A DNA stretch of 64,000 bases from Aureliella helgolandensis (lineage in GTDB: Bacteria > Planctomycetota > Planctomycetia > Pirellulales > Pirellulaceae): the NCBI RefSeq assembly GCF_007752135.1, contig NZ_CP036298.1:2046001-2110000 (forward strand). The letters are read 5' to 3'. The notes under the pieces were generated by a model that did no database searches, was not told where the DNA came from, and saw nothing but the letters and a program-made list of their open reading frames with translations. Position numbers and translations under genes: made by a program. Shown here one piece after another: positions 57,283 through 64,000 of this stretch (its first letter is position 1; the number at the start of each line of letters is the position of its first letter).

Positions 57283-58929
57283 ATGCCCGATGACATCGAT
57301 TCCTCCGCTTGCCTTGAGGGCCCGAAGACACCACGCTACTTGGTTGACTTCCACCCCAAGGGGCAGTCTCATTTTTTCACCGACGTGCTGATCATCGGTG
57401 GAGGATTGGCTGGGCTGCGGGCGGCCAACGCCATTAGCGATGGAGTGCAGGCCGTTGTGGTTACCAAGGATCAGCTTCAAGAAAGCAACAGCAATTATGC
57501 GCAGGGAGGGATTGCCAGCGTCTGGGATCCTGAGGATTGCTTTGAAGACCATGTGCGTGACACGCTAGCCGCCGGTGGAAATCTATGTCATGACGACGTG
57601 GTGGACATGGTCGTTCGCGATGCCCCACAACGTGTTTCGGAATTGATTCGCTGGGGAACGAATTTCGATTCCCGGGAAGGCGAATTGCTGCTGGGGCGTG
57701 AGGGTGGGCACAGCCACGAGCGTATTATCCATGCTTTGGGGGATGCGACTGGCAAGGAGATCATGCGCGCGGTGATCGAGACGACCCTGGCCCGCTCCAA
57801 TATTCAGATCTGGGAGCAAGCCTTCACGATCGATTTGTTGTCCCACGCTGGACGATGCTATGGAGCGGTCATTTCCCGGGAAGAGCAACCTCCCCTCTTG
57901 CTGTGGGCGAAGCAGACCATTCTCGCTGCCGGTGGTTGTGGCCAAGCCTACCGTGAAACCACCAATCCACGCGTTGCTACCGGGGATGGACATGCACTCG
58001 CCTATCGCGCGGGTGCCCGTCTGCGAGATATGGAATTCATGCAATTCCACCCAACCGTCCTGTACATTGCCGGCAGCTCGCGGACGCTAGTTACCGAAGC
58101 CATTCGTGGTGCGGGCGCCCACTTGGTCGATAGCAATGGCTATCGCTTTATGAAAGATTACGACGAGCGTTTGGAGTTGGCACCTCGCGACGTTGTCAGC
58201 CAAGCGATTGTCAAACAGATGGAAAAGACCCAGCATCCCTGCGTCTACTTGGCATTGCGGCACCTAGATCCCCACCGCGTGCACGAAGAGTTTCCCGGTT
58301 TCACGGCGTCTTGCAAGAAATTTGGATTGGATGCCTCCATCGATCCCATCCCTGTTCGTCCCGGCGCTCATTACATGATTGGGGGAGTTGAAGTGGATCA
58401 CGATGGACGTACCAGTCTGGGAGGATTGTGGGCGGCCGGAGAAGTGACCAGCTCTGGATTGCATGGCGCCAACCGCCTCGCATCCAATAGCTTGCTCGAA
58501 GGGCTCGTCTACGGTGCGCGGGCGGGCGAACTCGCCAGCCAGGCCGCGCTCGATATGCCGGATGATTTCCGAGCGTTGCCCATTCAATCCGAACACGACT
58601 ACCGGTTGACTGAGCCGTTGGATATCGCCGACATTCGCAACTCGGTGCAGAGTTTGATGTGGCGGATGGTGGGGGTCCAACGCCAGGCAGACCGATTGCA
58701 AGAAGCTTTGCAACAGATTCAAAGCTACGCGCGATACGTGCTTCCCCATGCGTTCAGCTCAGAGGAAGGTTGGGAATTGCAGAATCTGCTGACGGTCTCT
58801 CATCTAATGGCTGTAGCGGCATTGGCACGCACCGAATCACGCGGCGTTCACATGCGGAAAGACTTCCCGGATACGAATGACGAGAATTGGCGAAGGCATC
58901 TCCCCTTCGAATTCAAGCCAAACTATTGA
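57283..58929 (+). CDS. nadB: L-aspartate oxidase
   Basis: NadB oxidises L-aspartate to iminoaspartate, the first step of quinolinate/NAD synthesis, using FAD. It starts at ATG 57283, six bases after carA. The FAD-binding DVLIIGGGLAGLRAANAIS is followed by NYAQGGIASVW, GREGGHSHERIIHALGDATG and FMQFHPT. The C-terminal LWAAGEVTSSGLHGANRLASNSLLEGLVYG is the aspartate-oxidase signature, distinguishing it from succinate dehydrogenase. Its last seven bases overlap the convergent sulfatase gene. Confidence 0.93.
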   Translation: MPDDIDSSACLEGPKTPRYLVDFHPKGQSHFFTDVLIIGGGLAGLRAANAISDGVQAVVVTKDQLQESNSNYAQGGIASVWDPEDCFEDHVRDTLAAGGNLCHDDVVDMVVRDAPQRVSELIRWGTNFDSREGELLLGREGGHSHERIIHALGDATGKEIMRAVIETTLARSNIQIWEQAFTIDLLSHAGRCYGAVISREEQPPLLLWAKQTILAAGGCGQAYRETTNPRVATGDGHALAYRAGARLRDMEFMQFHPTVLYIAGSSRTLVTEAIRGAGAHLVDSNGYRFMKDYDERLELAPRDVVSQAIVKQMEKTQHPCVYLALRHLDPHRVHEEFPGFTASCKKFGLDASIDPIPVRPGAHYMIGGVEVDHDGRTSLGGLWAAGEVTSSGLHGANRLASNSLLEGLVYGARAGELASQAALDMPDDFRALPIQSEHDYRLTEPLDIADIRNSVQSLMWRMVGVQRQADRLQEALQQIQSYARYVLPHAFSSEEGWELQNLLTVSHLMAVAALARTESRGVHMRKDFPDTNDENWRRHLPFEFKPNY

Positions 58930-60437
58930 TCATTGCGCCCGATGGGACGAACGCCCGCCCCTTCCACTCCAGTAAGTGAATCCCCCAGGTCGCGTCGATA
59001 CCCCTGCCCGATAGCCTGCAGACGCTTCACCACTTGTGGGTGTTCACTAGATACATCTTGTTGTTCACCTGGATCGGCCTCCAGATCGTAGAGGGACAGA
59101 GGCAAGTCCGCGACGCGATAACCATGCCGGCTGGCAATCCCTTCCACCCCGCTTTCCGTGATCGATTTAGGCGTTAGCTTGCCATAGCCAGCCGGTTTGC
59201 CGTCGGTCCTGAGATCCTCGCGAGGTGTGAGATACTTATGCGGAAAATGCAGTTTCCATTTTCCACTGCGAATGGCTTGCAATTCGGTACCGCTGTAGAA
59301 AGCCAACGATTCGTGAGGGACGCCCGGTTCGGCGTCGCCGCGCAGGACGTGCCCCACATCGACTCCATCGAGAGGTGCCGACGGCAGCTCGGCGCCAATC
59401 AATTGGCACACGGTTGGCAATAGATCCACCGTCATCAACGGGGTGGAGCAAGATCGATCCGTGGGGATCTTGCCAGGCCAACGCATGATGGTGGGAACTC
59501 GTACCCCACCCTCGAAGGTCGTCAACTTGCCTTCCCGCAGCTTGCCAGGGCTGCCCGCATGCGAACCGTAACTCAGGAATGGACCATTGTCGCTGCTGAA
59601 GATGACCAGCGTATTGTCGGTCAAACCTAAGCGATCAATCGTTTCAACAATCTGCCCAACGGACCAATCGATCTCCTCAATCACGTCGCCATAGAGGCCA
59701 AAATTCGATTGTCCACGGAATTGATCCGACGCGAAAATCGGGACATGGGGCATCACGTGCGGAACGTACAGAAAAAATGGCTGCGTTTGGTTGCGTTCGA
59801 TAAACTCCACCGCCCGCTCGGTCAGGCGGCGCGTGAAGAGCGCTTGATCCATATCGGTCTCCACAATGCGGTCGCCTTGTTGTTGGTTGCCATCGTAGAG
59901 CGGCAACGGGGGCATCGAATCGGCGAGCACGGGATGATATTTGGTATTGTCGTTGGAGTAGGGGATTCCGAGCCATTCATCAAAGCCATTTTTCAAGGGG
60001 CTAAAGAACGGAGGTAGTCCCAAATGCCATTTGCCGAACATGCCCGTCGCGTAGCCGTGGGCCTGCAAAATTTCAGGCAAGAGCTCCTCTTGAGGATTGA
60101 TTCCTGTCGGGCTGGTGTGGTTCAACGCTCCCGCCATGCCAACGCGATTGGCGTAGCACCCTGTCATTAGGGCAGCTCGCGAGGCGCTGCAGACCGCTTG
60201 AGCGACGTAGAAGTCGGTGAATTGTGTGCCTTGTTTGGCCAGTGAATCGATGTTTGGCGTTCGAATTCGTGTTTCGCTAAAACAGGCGATGTCCCCATAG
60301 CCCAGGTCGTCTGTAAAAATAAGGACGATATTGGGATGGGGCGGAGCCGCTACCGCCACTCCGGTGGACAGCAGTGCAAAAAAACAGCTCGCAATGCGGA
60401 CTGCGCTCGCCATCTTACTGGACAGTAGGAATCGCAT
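58923..60437 (-). CDS. Exported sulfatase, CxAxR type
   Basis: A 504-residue sulfatase with a signal peptide (VRIASCFFALLSTGVAVAAP). The opening HPNIVLIFTDDLGYGDI supplies the paired metal-binding Asp residues. The formylglycine site is VCSASRAALMTG (Cys83, CxAxR type). FSSDNGPFLSYGSHAGSPGKLREGK contains further active-site residues. ATG 60437 is the first start; ATG 60413 is an alternative. It differs from the 44-46 kb sulfatase in motif and lacks the HEAT tail. It lies 52 bp downstream of the nitroreductase. Confidence 0.93.
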   Translation of the reverse strand: MRFLLSSKMASAVRIASCFFALLSTGVAVAAPPHPNIVLIFTDDLGYGDIACFSETRIRTPNIDSLAKQGTQFTDFYVAQAVCSASRAALMTGCYANRVGMAGALNHTSPTGINPQEELLPEILQAHGYATGMFGKWHLGLPPFFSPLKNGFDEWLGIPYSNDNTKYHPVLADSMPPLPLYDGNQQQGDRIVETDMDQALFTRRLTERAVEFIERNQTQPFFLYVPHVMPHVPIFASDQFRGQSNFGLYGDVIEEIDWSVGQIVETIDRLGLTDNTLVIFSSDNGPFLSYGSHAGSPGKLREGKLTTFEGGVRVPTIMRWPGKIPTDRSCSTPLMTVDLLPTVCQLIGAELPSAPLDGVDVGHVLRGDAEPGVPHESLAFYSGTELQAIRSGKWKLHFPHKYLTPREDLRTDGKPAGYGKLTPKSITESGVEGIASRHGYRVADLPLSLYDLEADPGEQQDVSSEHPQVVKRLQAIGQGYRRDLGDSLTGVEGAGVRPIGRNDQ

Positions 60438-60489
60438 GCGATTGGCCTTCTATAGGATTCGTGAATTCACGGAGCTTCCCAATGAATTT

Positions 60490-61158
60490 CTAAGACTTCA
60501 ATTCTACCCATTGGGTCCATTGCCCGGGGGCGGGACGCTGAGCCCGAAGTTTACTGCCTACGACCTGAGCGTTGGCGGTTTCCTGCGGGAAGAGGAATAG
60601 CGATCCCAGCAAGAGCTCGCCGTCTGGGATGCCCATCTGCTGAAAAACTTGCTCGCCACGCAGCAGGGCGCCACCACTGGACCAATAATTGCGAATTCCT
60701 CGGGCAGTGGCTGCGACCAAAAGATTCTGGATGGCTGCCGAGGCAGCTGCCAAGTGCTCCATATTTGCCAGGGTGGGTTCGAATAGGTGAGTTTTGCTTA
60801 GCTCAAATTCATCACTTGGCGGATTGGGGAGCCAAGTGGCTTGAATCATGGCATCGGCGGACGCTAGCATCGAGGGAAGCTTCCCCGCGTTCTCTTCCGG
60901 TAGCAGTTCGCGCAGTTGCCGGCAACCGTTGGCATCCAAAGCATACATTCTCCAGGGGACCATCCCGTCGAGTTGGCTGGAATGCTGATGGCTTGCATCA
61001 CAGGGGCGATGGAAAGGAGCCCAACCGGCAACTTCCAACAACTCGGTTACCGTCGCGCGAATGTCGTTGATAGCAAGTTCGGTGGGCGACAAAACCTTAA
61101 TGGTCGCGCGACGTCGTATCGCAGCATCCACCGTCTGATGATCGTTCAGGGATTCCAT
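60490..61158 (-). CDS. Nitroreductase family protein
   Basis: A 222-residue FMN-binding protein of the nitroreductase superfamily. The N-terminal AIRRRATIKVLSPTELA resembles the usual RRS phosphate-binding start, LEVAGWAPFHRP matches the AxxAPS segment, and AAASAAIQNLLVAATARGIRNYW is the conserved helix before the active site. It is atypical in its middle (CDASHQHSSQLDGMVPWRMY). It lies 11 bp downstream of trmB, so it is probably co-transcribed. Substrate unknown. Confidence 0.8.
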   Translation of the reverse strand: MESLNDHQTVDAAIRRRATIKVLSPTELAINDIRATVTELLEVAGWAPFHRPCDASHQHSSQLDGMVPWRMYALDANGCRQLRELLPEENAGKLPSMLASADAMIQATWLPNPPSDEFELSKTHLFEPTLANMEHLAAASAAIQNLLVAATARGIRNYWSSGGALLRGEQVFQQMGIPDGELLLGSLFLFPQETANAQVVGSKLRAQRPAPGQWTQWVELKS

Positions 61159-61169
61159 CGTTTCAATCG

Positions 61170-61862
61170 CTAGGAGGAAGGTTGCAGGAAAATGGCGCGA
61201 TAGACCGGCTGTCCATGGGTGCGGGCGCGCCGCTCAAAATGCGTCGTGTAGTCCATGGAGTGGGCGGCGGTTCGCTGAGGGACATAGCGTGGGCCAGCCA
61301 GCTTCGTCAGATCCATGACTTGACCACAAATGTGCTCGTAGTAGTCCAAGACATCAGTCCAGAAATGGAATTCGCCACCAGGGACCAGGGCCCGCTCGAT
61401 ATCCGCCAATGCCTGCTCGTTCAACACGCGGCGCTTCTTGTGCTTGTTGCGCCACCAGGGGTCGGGAAAGTAGACGTGCACGCGAACCAAGGAGCGATCG
61501 GGTACCACCTCGCGCAGGAAACGCTGCGCGTCACCACGCAACATCTTGGCGTTGGTCAAATTCCGTTTCCCCAGCCGCTCAGCCGCTCGATTGGCGAACT
61601 TCGCTGCCAGTTCAATTCCTACAAAATCATGGTCGGGTTGAGCGGTGGCCGCGTTTTGGAGGAATAGCCCTTTGCCCGAGCCAATCTCCAGTTCGGCAGG
61701 ACGCTCAAGACTGACCAGTTGGTCCCATTGCTGCGGAGTGGAAAATTGGTCGATCGCCTTGAACTTTGGGGGGCGAGCCTCAGATTCCGTAGGGCTGCCA
61801 TCCAGGGGCGACTCTTCGCCTGATGGGGAATTCTCGGGGGTGTTTTCAGACGGCAAGATCAT
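61170..61862 (-). CDS. trmB: tRNA (guanine-N7-)-methyltransferase
   Basis: TrmB methylates guanine 46 of tRNA with S-adenosylmethionine. ATG 61862 gives about 230 residues; the frame is open to 61973 but without homology. SAM motifs are visible: LEIGSGKGLFLQNAA, DFVGIELAAKFANRAAERLG, the VYFPDPWWRNKHKKRR loop that identifies the family, and PGGEFHFWTDVLDYYEHI. The first 40 residues are acidic and probably disordered. A nitroreductase gene follows 11 bp later. Confidence 0.95.
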   Translation of the reverse strand: MILPSENTPENSPSGEESPLDGSPTESEARPPKFKAIDQFSTPQQWDQLVSLERPAELEIGSGKGLFLQNAATAQPDHDFVGIELAAKFANRAAERLGKRNLTNAKMLRGDAQRFLREVVPDRSLVRVHVYFPDPWWRNKHKKRRVLNEQALADIERALVPGGEFHFWTDVLDYYEHICGQVMDLTKLAGPRYVPQRTAAHSMDYTTHFERRARTHGQPVYRAIFLQPSS

Positions 61863-62373
61863 GGCGATTCGGACTCTGTCGATCCAAGTGATTCGGGGAG
61901 ATTCGGAATTTGTCCCGCGTGGGTAGGGTACCAGTGCTCCCTCCACTTCACCACCACTGCTACTAACTGGCAATGCTTAGCTAGGAATACTTAGCTAGGA
62001 ATGCTTCATGGCGATGGAGGCTTGGCGGCAAAGGGGGGGGGGCGAGAACCGAGGGCAGTGGAACGCGGCCAAGCAATTGCCTAGCAGACGCCGCCCGGGG
62101 CCTCGCACCAATGGCCTTTTTTAACATGCCAACGCGTGCGCTGCTATTCTAGCGACACGGCGGACGATGGCGAGCGGTTTTGCCGGGGGGCTTCGCTCCG
62201 GGCGGAATTTAGAATGCACCGCTGGAGGTTTTCGGTGCGAGTTCCAACGTGTTTTCCCGCTGCGTGTTTGTTGCGCGCCGCTCAGCCCCCTATAATAACG
62301 CAACTAGCTTGAGTCAACGCACTGGCTTGAGCGTTTCCAGACTCCTCCCTCCTTCTAAGTTAGCCGAGCGACG
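61863..62373. other. Divergent intergenic region
   Basis: Between trmB and the sugar isomerase. It contains a 14-bp tandem repeat AATGCTTAGCTAGG / AATACTTAGCTAGG (about 61970-61997) and a run of ten G (62033-62042). No gene or RNA was recognised. Confidence 0.45.
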
Positions 62374-63198
62374 ATGCGATTTGCGATTTGTAACGAACTA
62401 TTCCAAGACTGGCCCTGGGAACGCGCGTTGGAATTGACGCTCGAATGTGGTTACACCGGCTGGGAAATCGCGCCCTTTACCCTCGGGCGACGCCCGGAGC
62501 AGTTGCCGGCCGATCGCCGAAGGCAATTGGCCGACCAGATCCAGCGGAGCGGGATTGAAGTTGTGGGGCTGCATTGGTTGTTAGCCAAAACTGAGGGCTA
62601 CCACCTGACGACGAACGAGAGCGAAGTTCGAACGCGCACCGCAGGATACCTGGGCCAATTGTCCCAACTTTGCCGCGACCTGGGCGGCTCCGTGATGGTG
62701 CTGGGGAGTCCACAACAGCGCAATTTCCCGGAGACGATGACGCATCAGCAAGCCGATGAGAATGCGTTGTCGGTGCTAGAGGCGGTCTTACCGGACCTGG
62801 AAAAGAACCAAGTCACCCTGGCGCTTGAGCCACTTGGGCCTGGGGAGGGCAATTATTGGAACCATGCTGCTCAAACCATCCGCGTGATTGAGCAATTGGA
62901 TTCCCCCTGGGTGCGTTTGCATCTCGACGTCAAAGCGATGAGTAGCGAAGGGAAACCGATTGCGGATGTCATCCGGGAGTCGGCAAAACATCTGGTCCAT
63001 TTCCACGCCAACGATCCCAACCTGCTTGGGCCAGGGATGGGGGAAGTGCCCTTTGAGCCCATTTTCGCAGCACTTCGGGAGGTGGCTTACGAGGGGTGGG
63101 TCAGTGTGGAAGTCTTTGATTACAGTCCCGGAATCGAAACCATTGCGCGACAAAGTATGCAGAATATGCGGAACGCGTTGCTGCACCTCGATGTATAG
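62374..63198 (+). CDS. Sugar phosphate isomerase/epimerase (AP2Ec, TIM barrel)
   Basis: A 274-residue TIM-barrel protein of the xylose isomerase-like/AP endonuclease-2 family. Expected strands and metal residues are seen in order: CGYTGWEIAPF, GIEVVGLHWLLA, LGGSVMVLGSPQQ, VTLALEPLGPGEGNYWN (Glu ligand), VRLHLDVKAMSSEG (Asp ligand), VHFHANDPN (His/Asp ligands) and GWVSVEVFDYSPG (final Glu). Planctomycetes have many such genes for unusual sugars; the substrate is not predictable here. It precedes the ClC gene by about 290 bp. Confidence 0.87.
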   Translation: MRFAICNELFQDWPWERALELTLECGYTGWEIAPFTLGRRPEQLPADRRRQLADQIQRSGIEVVGLHWLLAKTEGYHLTTNESEVRTRTAGYLGQLSQLCRDLGGSVMVLGSPQQRNFPETMTHQQADENALSVLEAVLPDLEKNQVTLALEPLGPGEGNYWNHAAQTIRVIEQLDSPWVRLHLDVKAMSSEGKPIADVIRESAKHLVHFHANDPNLLGPGMGEVPFEPIFAALREVAYEGWVSVEVFDYSPGIETIARQSMQNMRNALLHLDV

Positions 63199-63484
63199 AC
63201 GCAGCGCCTGCCGGGTTGAGTGGAGCGAGTGGAGGTCGAGGCAACGCGTAACAGGCTCTTCTGAGGGGAGGGCGGGCTAGGTCAGCCTCCCGGCAACCGC
63301 TTCGCATTGCTGCATTGGTGATTGCAACCTAGAATCCGGCAGTCCGCTGGCGGACCTGATTGCTTTCGAGTTGCAACCAGTTCACCGAATGTTGCGATGA
63401 CAGCCTGCAATCACCAATCGTTTCTCTTGAAATTCAAGTACTTGTCCCTTGCTCAAAGTGTTCTCGCTGGTTCGCGGTTTGGAA

Positions 63485-64000
63485 ATGCCTTCCGCCGGAA
63501 AATGGTTTCTTTTGTCTGCCTTGATTGGAATCGTTGCCGGAGTTGGAGCGATTACGTTTCAGTTCCTGGTGCAGCTTGTCCAATTTCTTTGTCTGGGCCA
63601 CATCGCTGGCTTCCCGGCCCATGACGCTCACGCCGATTATTCTCCATTTCCCGAGGTCGAGGGGATTTTTTCCCCCTGGTACCTATTGCTGGTGTTGACC
63701 GTCGGCGGCCTGGTGGCGGGGTGGCTAGCTTGGCAATTTGCCCCTGAGGCCAGCGGGCATGGAACCGATGCCGCCATTGATGCCTTCCACAACAAGCGGG
63801 GCGAAATCCGTTTCCGCACTCCAATCATTAAGACCATCGCGTCGGCAGTTACCCTGGGGACCGGCGGCTCGGCAGGGCGAGAGGGACCGATCGCTCAAAT
63901 TGGTGCTGGTTTCGGATCCTGTCTCGCGACAGCCCTCAAGCTGTCCGCCCGAGATCGCAGGATCTTGTTGGCGGCCGGTATGGGGGCCGGCGTGGGAGCG
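63485..64000 (+). CDS. ClC-family chloride channel/transporter, N-terminal part
   Basis: The frame starts at ATG 63485 and runs open to the window edge (172 codons seen). Translation gives hydrophobic helices (WFLLSALIGIVAGVGAIT, PWYLLLVLTVGGLVAGWLAW), then KTIASAVTLGTGGSAGREGP followed by IAQIGAGFGS, the ClC filter motif with the gating Glu in GREGP. Further helices continue to the end. It should be a dimeric chloride channel or Cl-/H+ antiporter; its C-terminus (possible CBS domains) is outside the window. Confidence 0.9.
   Translation, partial: MPSAGKWFLLSALIGIVAGVGAITFQFLVQLVQFLCLGHIAGFPAHDAHADYSPFPEVEGIFSPWYLLLVLTVGGLVAGWLAWQFAPEASGHGTDAAIDAFHNKRGEIRFRTPIIKTIASAVTLGTGGSAGREGPIAQIGAGFGSCLATALKLSARDRRILLAAGMGAGVGA

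Overview
The window looks like chromosome from a Planctomycetota bacterium, probably a relative of Rhodopirellula/Blastopirellula (order Pirellulales). This rests on gene content, not a database match. The markers are a PSCyt1/PSCyt2/PSD1 cytochrome protein next to a DUF1501 protein, two formylglycine-type sulfatases, a DUF1080 (3-keto-disaccharide hydrolase) protein, a PEP-CTERM exported protein, a large pseudokinase-membrane protein and many long, poorly packed intergenic stretches. Housekeeping genes are scattered singly among accessory ones.

Layout. 0-3.1 kb: a RicT/PSP1 protein and a Minf_1886-type small protein, whose stop codon lies in the left end of an IS4-type insertion sequence (1413-3082). 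3.1-3.65 kb: a tandem 89-bp repeat array bounded by 4-bp direct repeats. 3.7-11.7 kb: hemB, a nucleoside-type MFS transporter, a His/Gly/Tyr-rich secreted protein, a P1B-4 metal ATPase, an alpha/beta hydrolase and a STAS protein. 12.7-14.0 kb: nusB and scpB. 14.4-23.6 kb: a quinone-oxidoreductase-like protein, another small secreted His-rich protein, ilvD, a DUF1080 protein, a cobalamin riboswitch leading into a PEP-CTERM protein, and a PQQ-type beta-propeller. 24-28.5 kb: a five-heme exported cytochrome followed by an outer-membrane beta-barrel. 29.4-31.4 kb: apt and uvrC. 31.4-38.5 kb: a Tad/Flp secretion operon (cpaE/tadZ, tadA, tadB, tadC, two tadE-like, tadG-like). 39.7-53.7 kb, mostly minus strand: a lactonase, the pseudokinase, a sulfatase, two cyclophilins, the DUF1501/PSCyt pair and an aldehyde dehydrogenase coupled to a hybrid histidine kinase. 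55.8-64 kb: a small membrane protein, carA, nadB, a second sulfatase, a nitroreductase, trmB, a sugar isomerase/epimerase and the start of a ClC chloride channel.

The strongest undescribed item is a short non-autonomous mobile element family. Two single copies (6529-6645 and 23833-23947, opposite orientations) have 11-bp terminal inverted repeats based on CGGGCTGTTGA and are flanked by perfect 4-bp duplications (GGTG, GAGA). The third copy (3154-3631) is an expanded array with four exact-period 89-bp units and four 31-32-bp end modules, also flanked by a 4-bp duplication (GTGA). A decayed relic is likely at 11.8-12.0 kb. Other items of note are the riboswitch-controlled PEP-CTERM protein (a candidate surface factor for B12 or a B12-replaceable process), a hybrid kinase whose receiver has Glu at the phospho-acceptor position, a UvrC without its C-terminal HhH domain, and a Tad locus with no local pilin, secretin or prepilin peptidase.

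Functional links: the minus-strand Tad genes are closely spaced or overlapping and look like one operon. The cytochrome and barrel genes are 48 bp apart and probably co-transcribed. apt-uvrC, carA-nadB, trmB-nitroreductase and kinase-aldehyde dehydrogenase are tight pairs. Start sites were moved from the longest reading frame where a signal peptide, family alignment or Shine-Dalgarno sequence argued for it.
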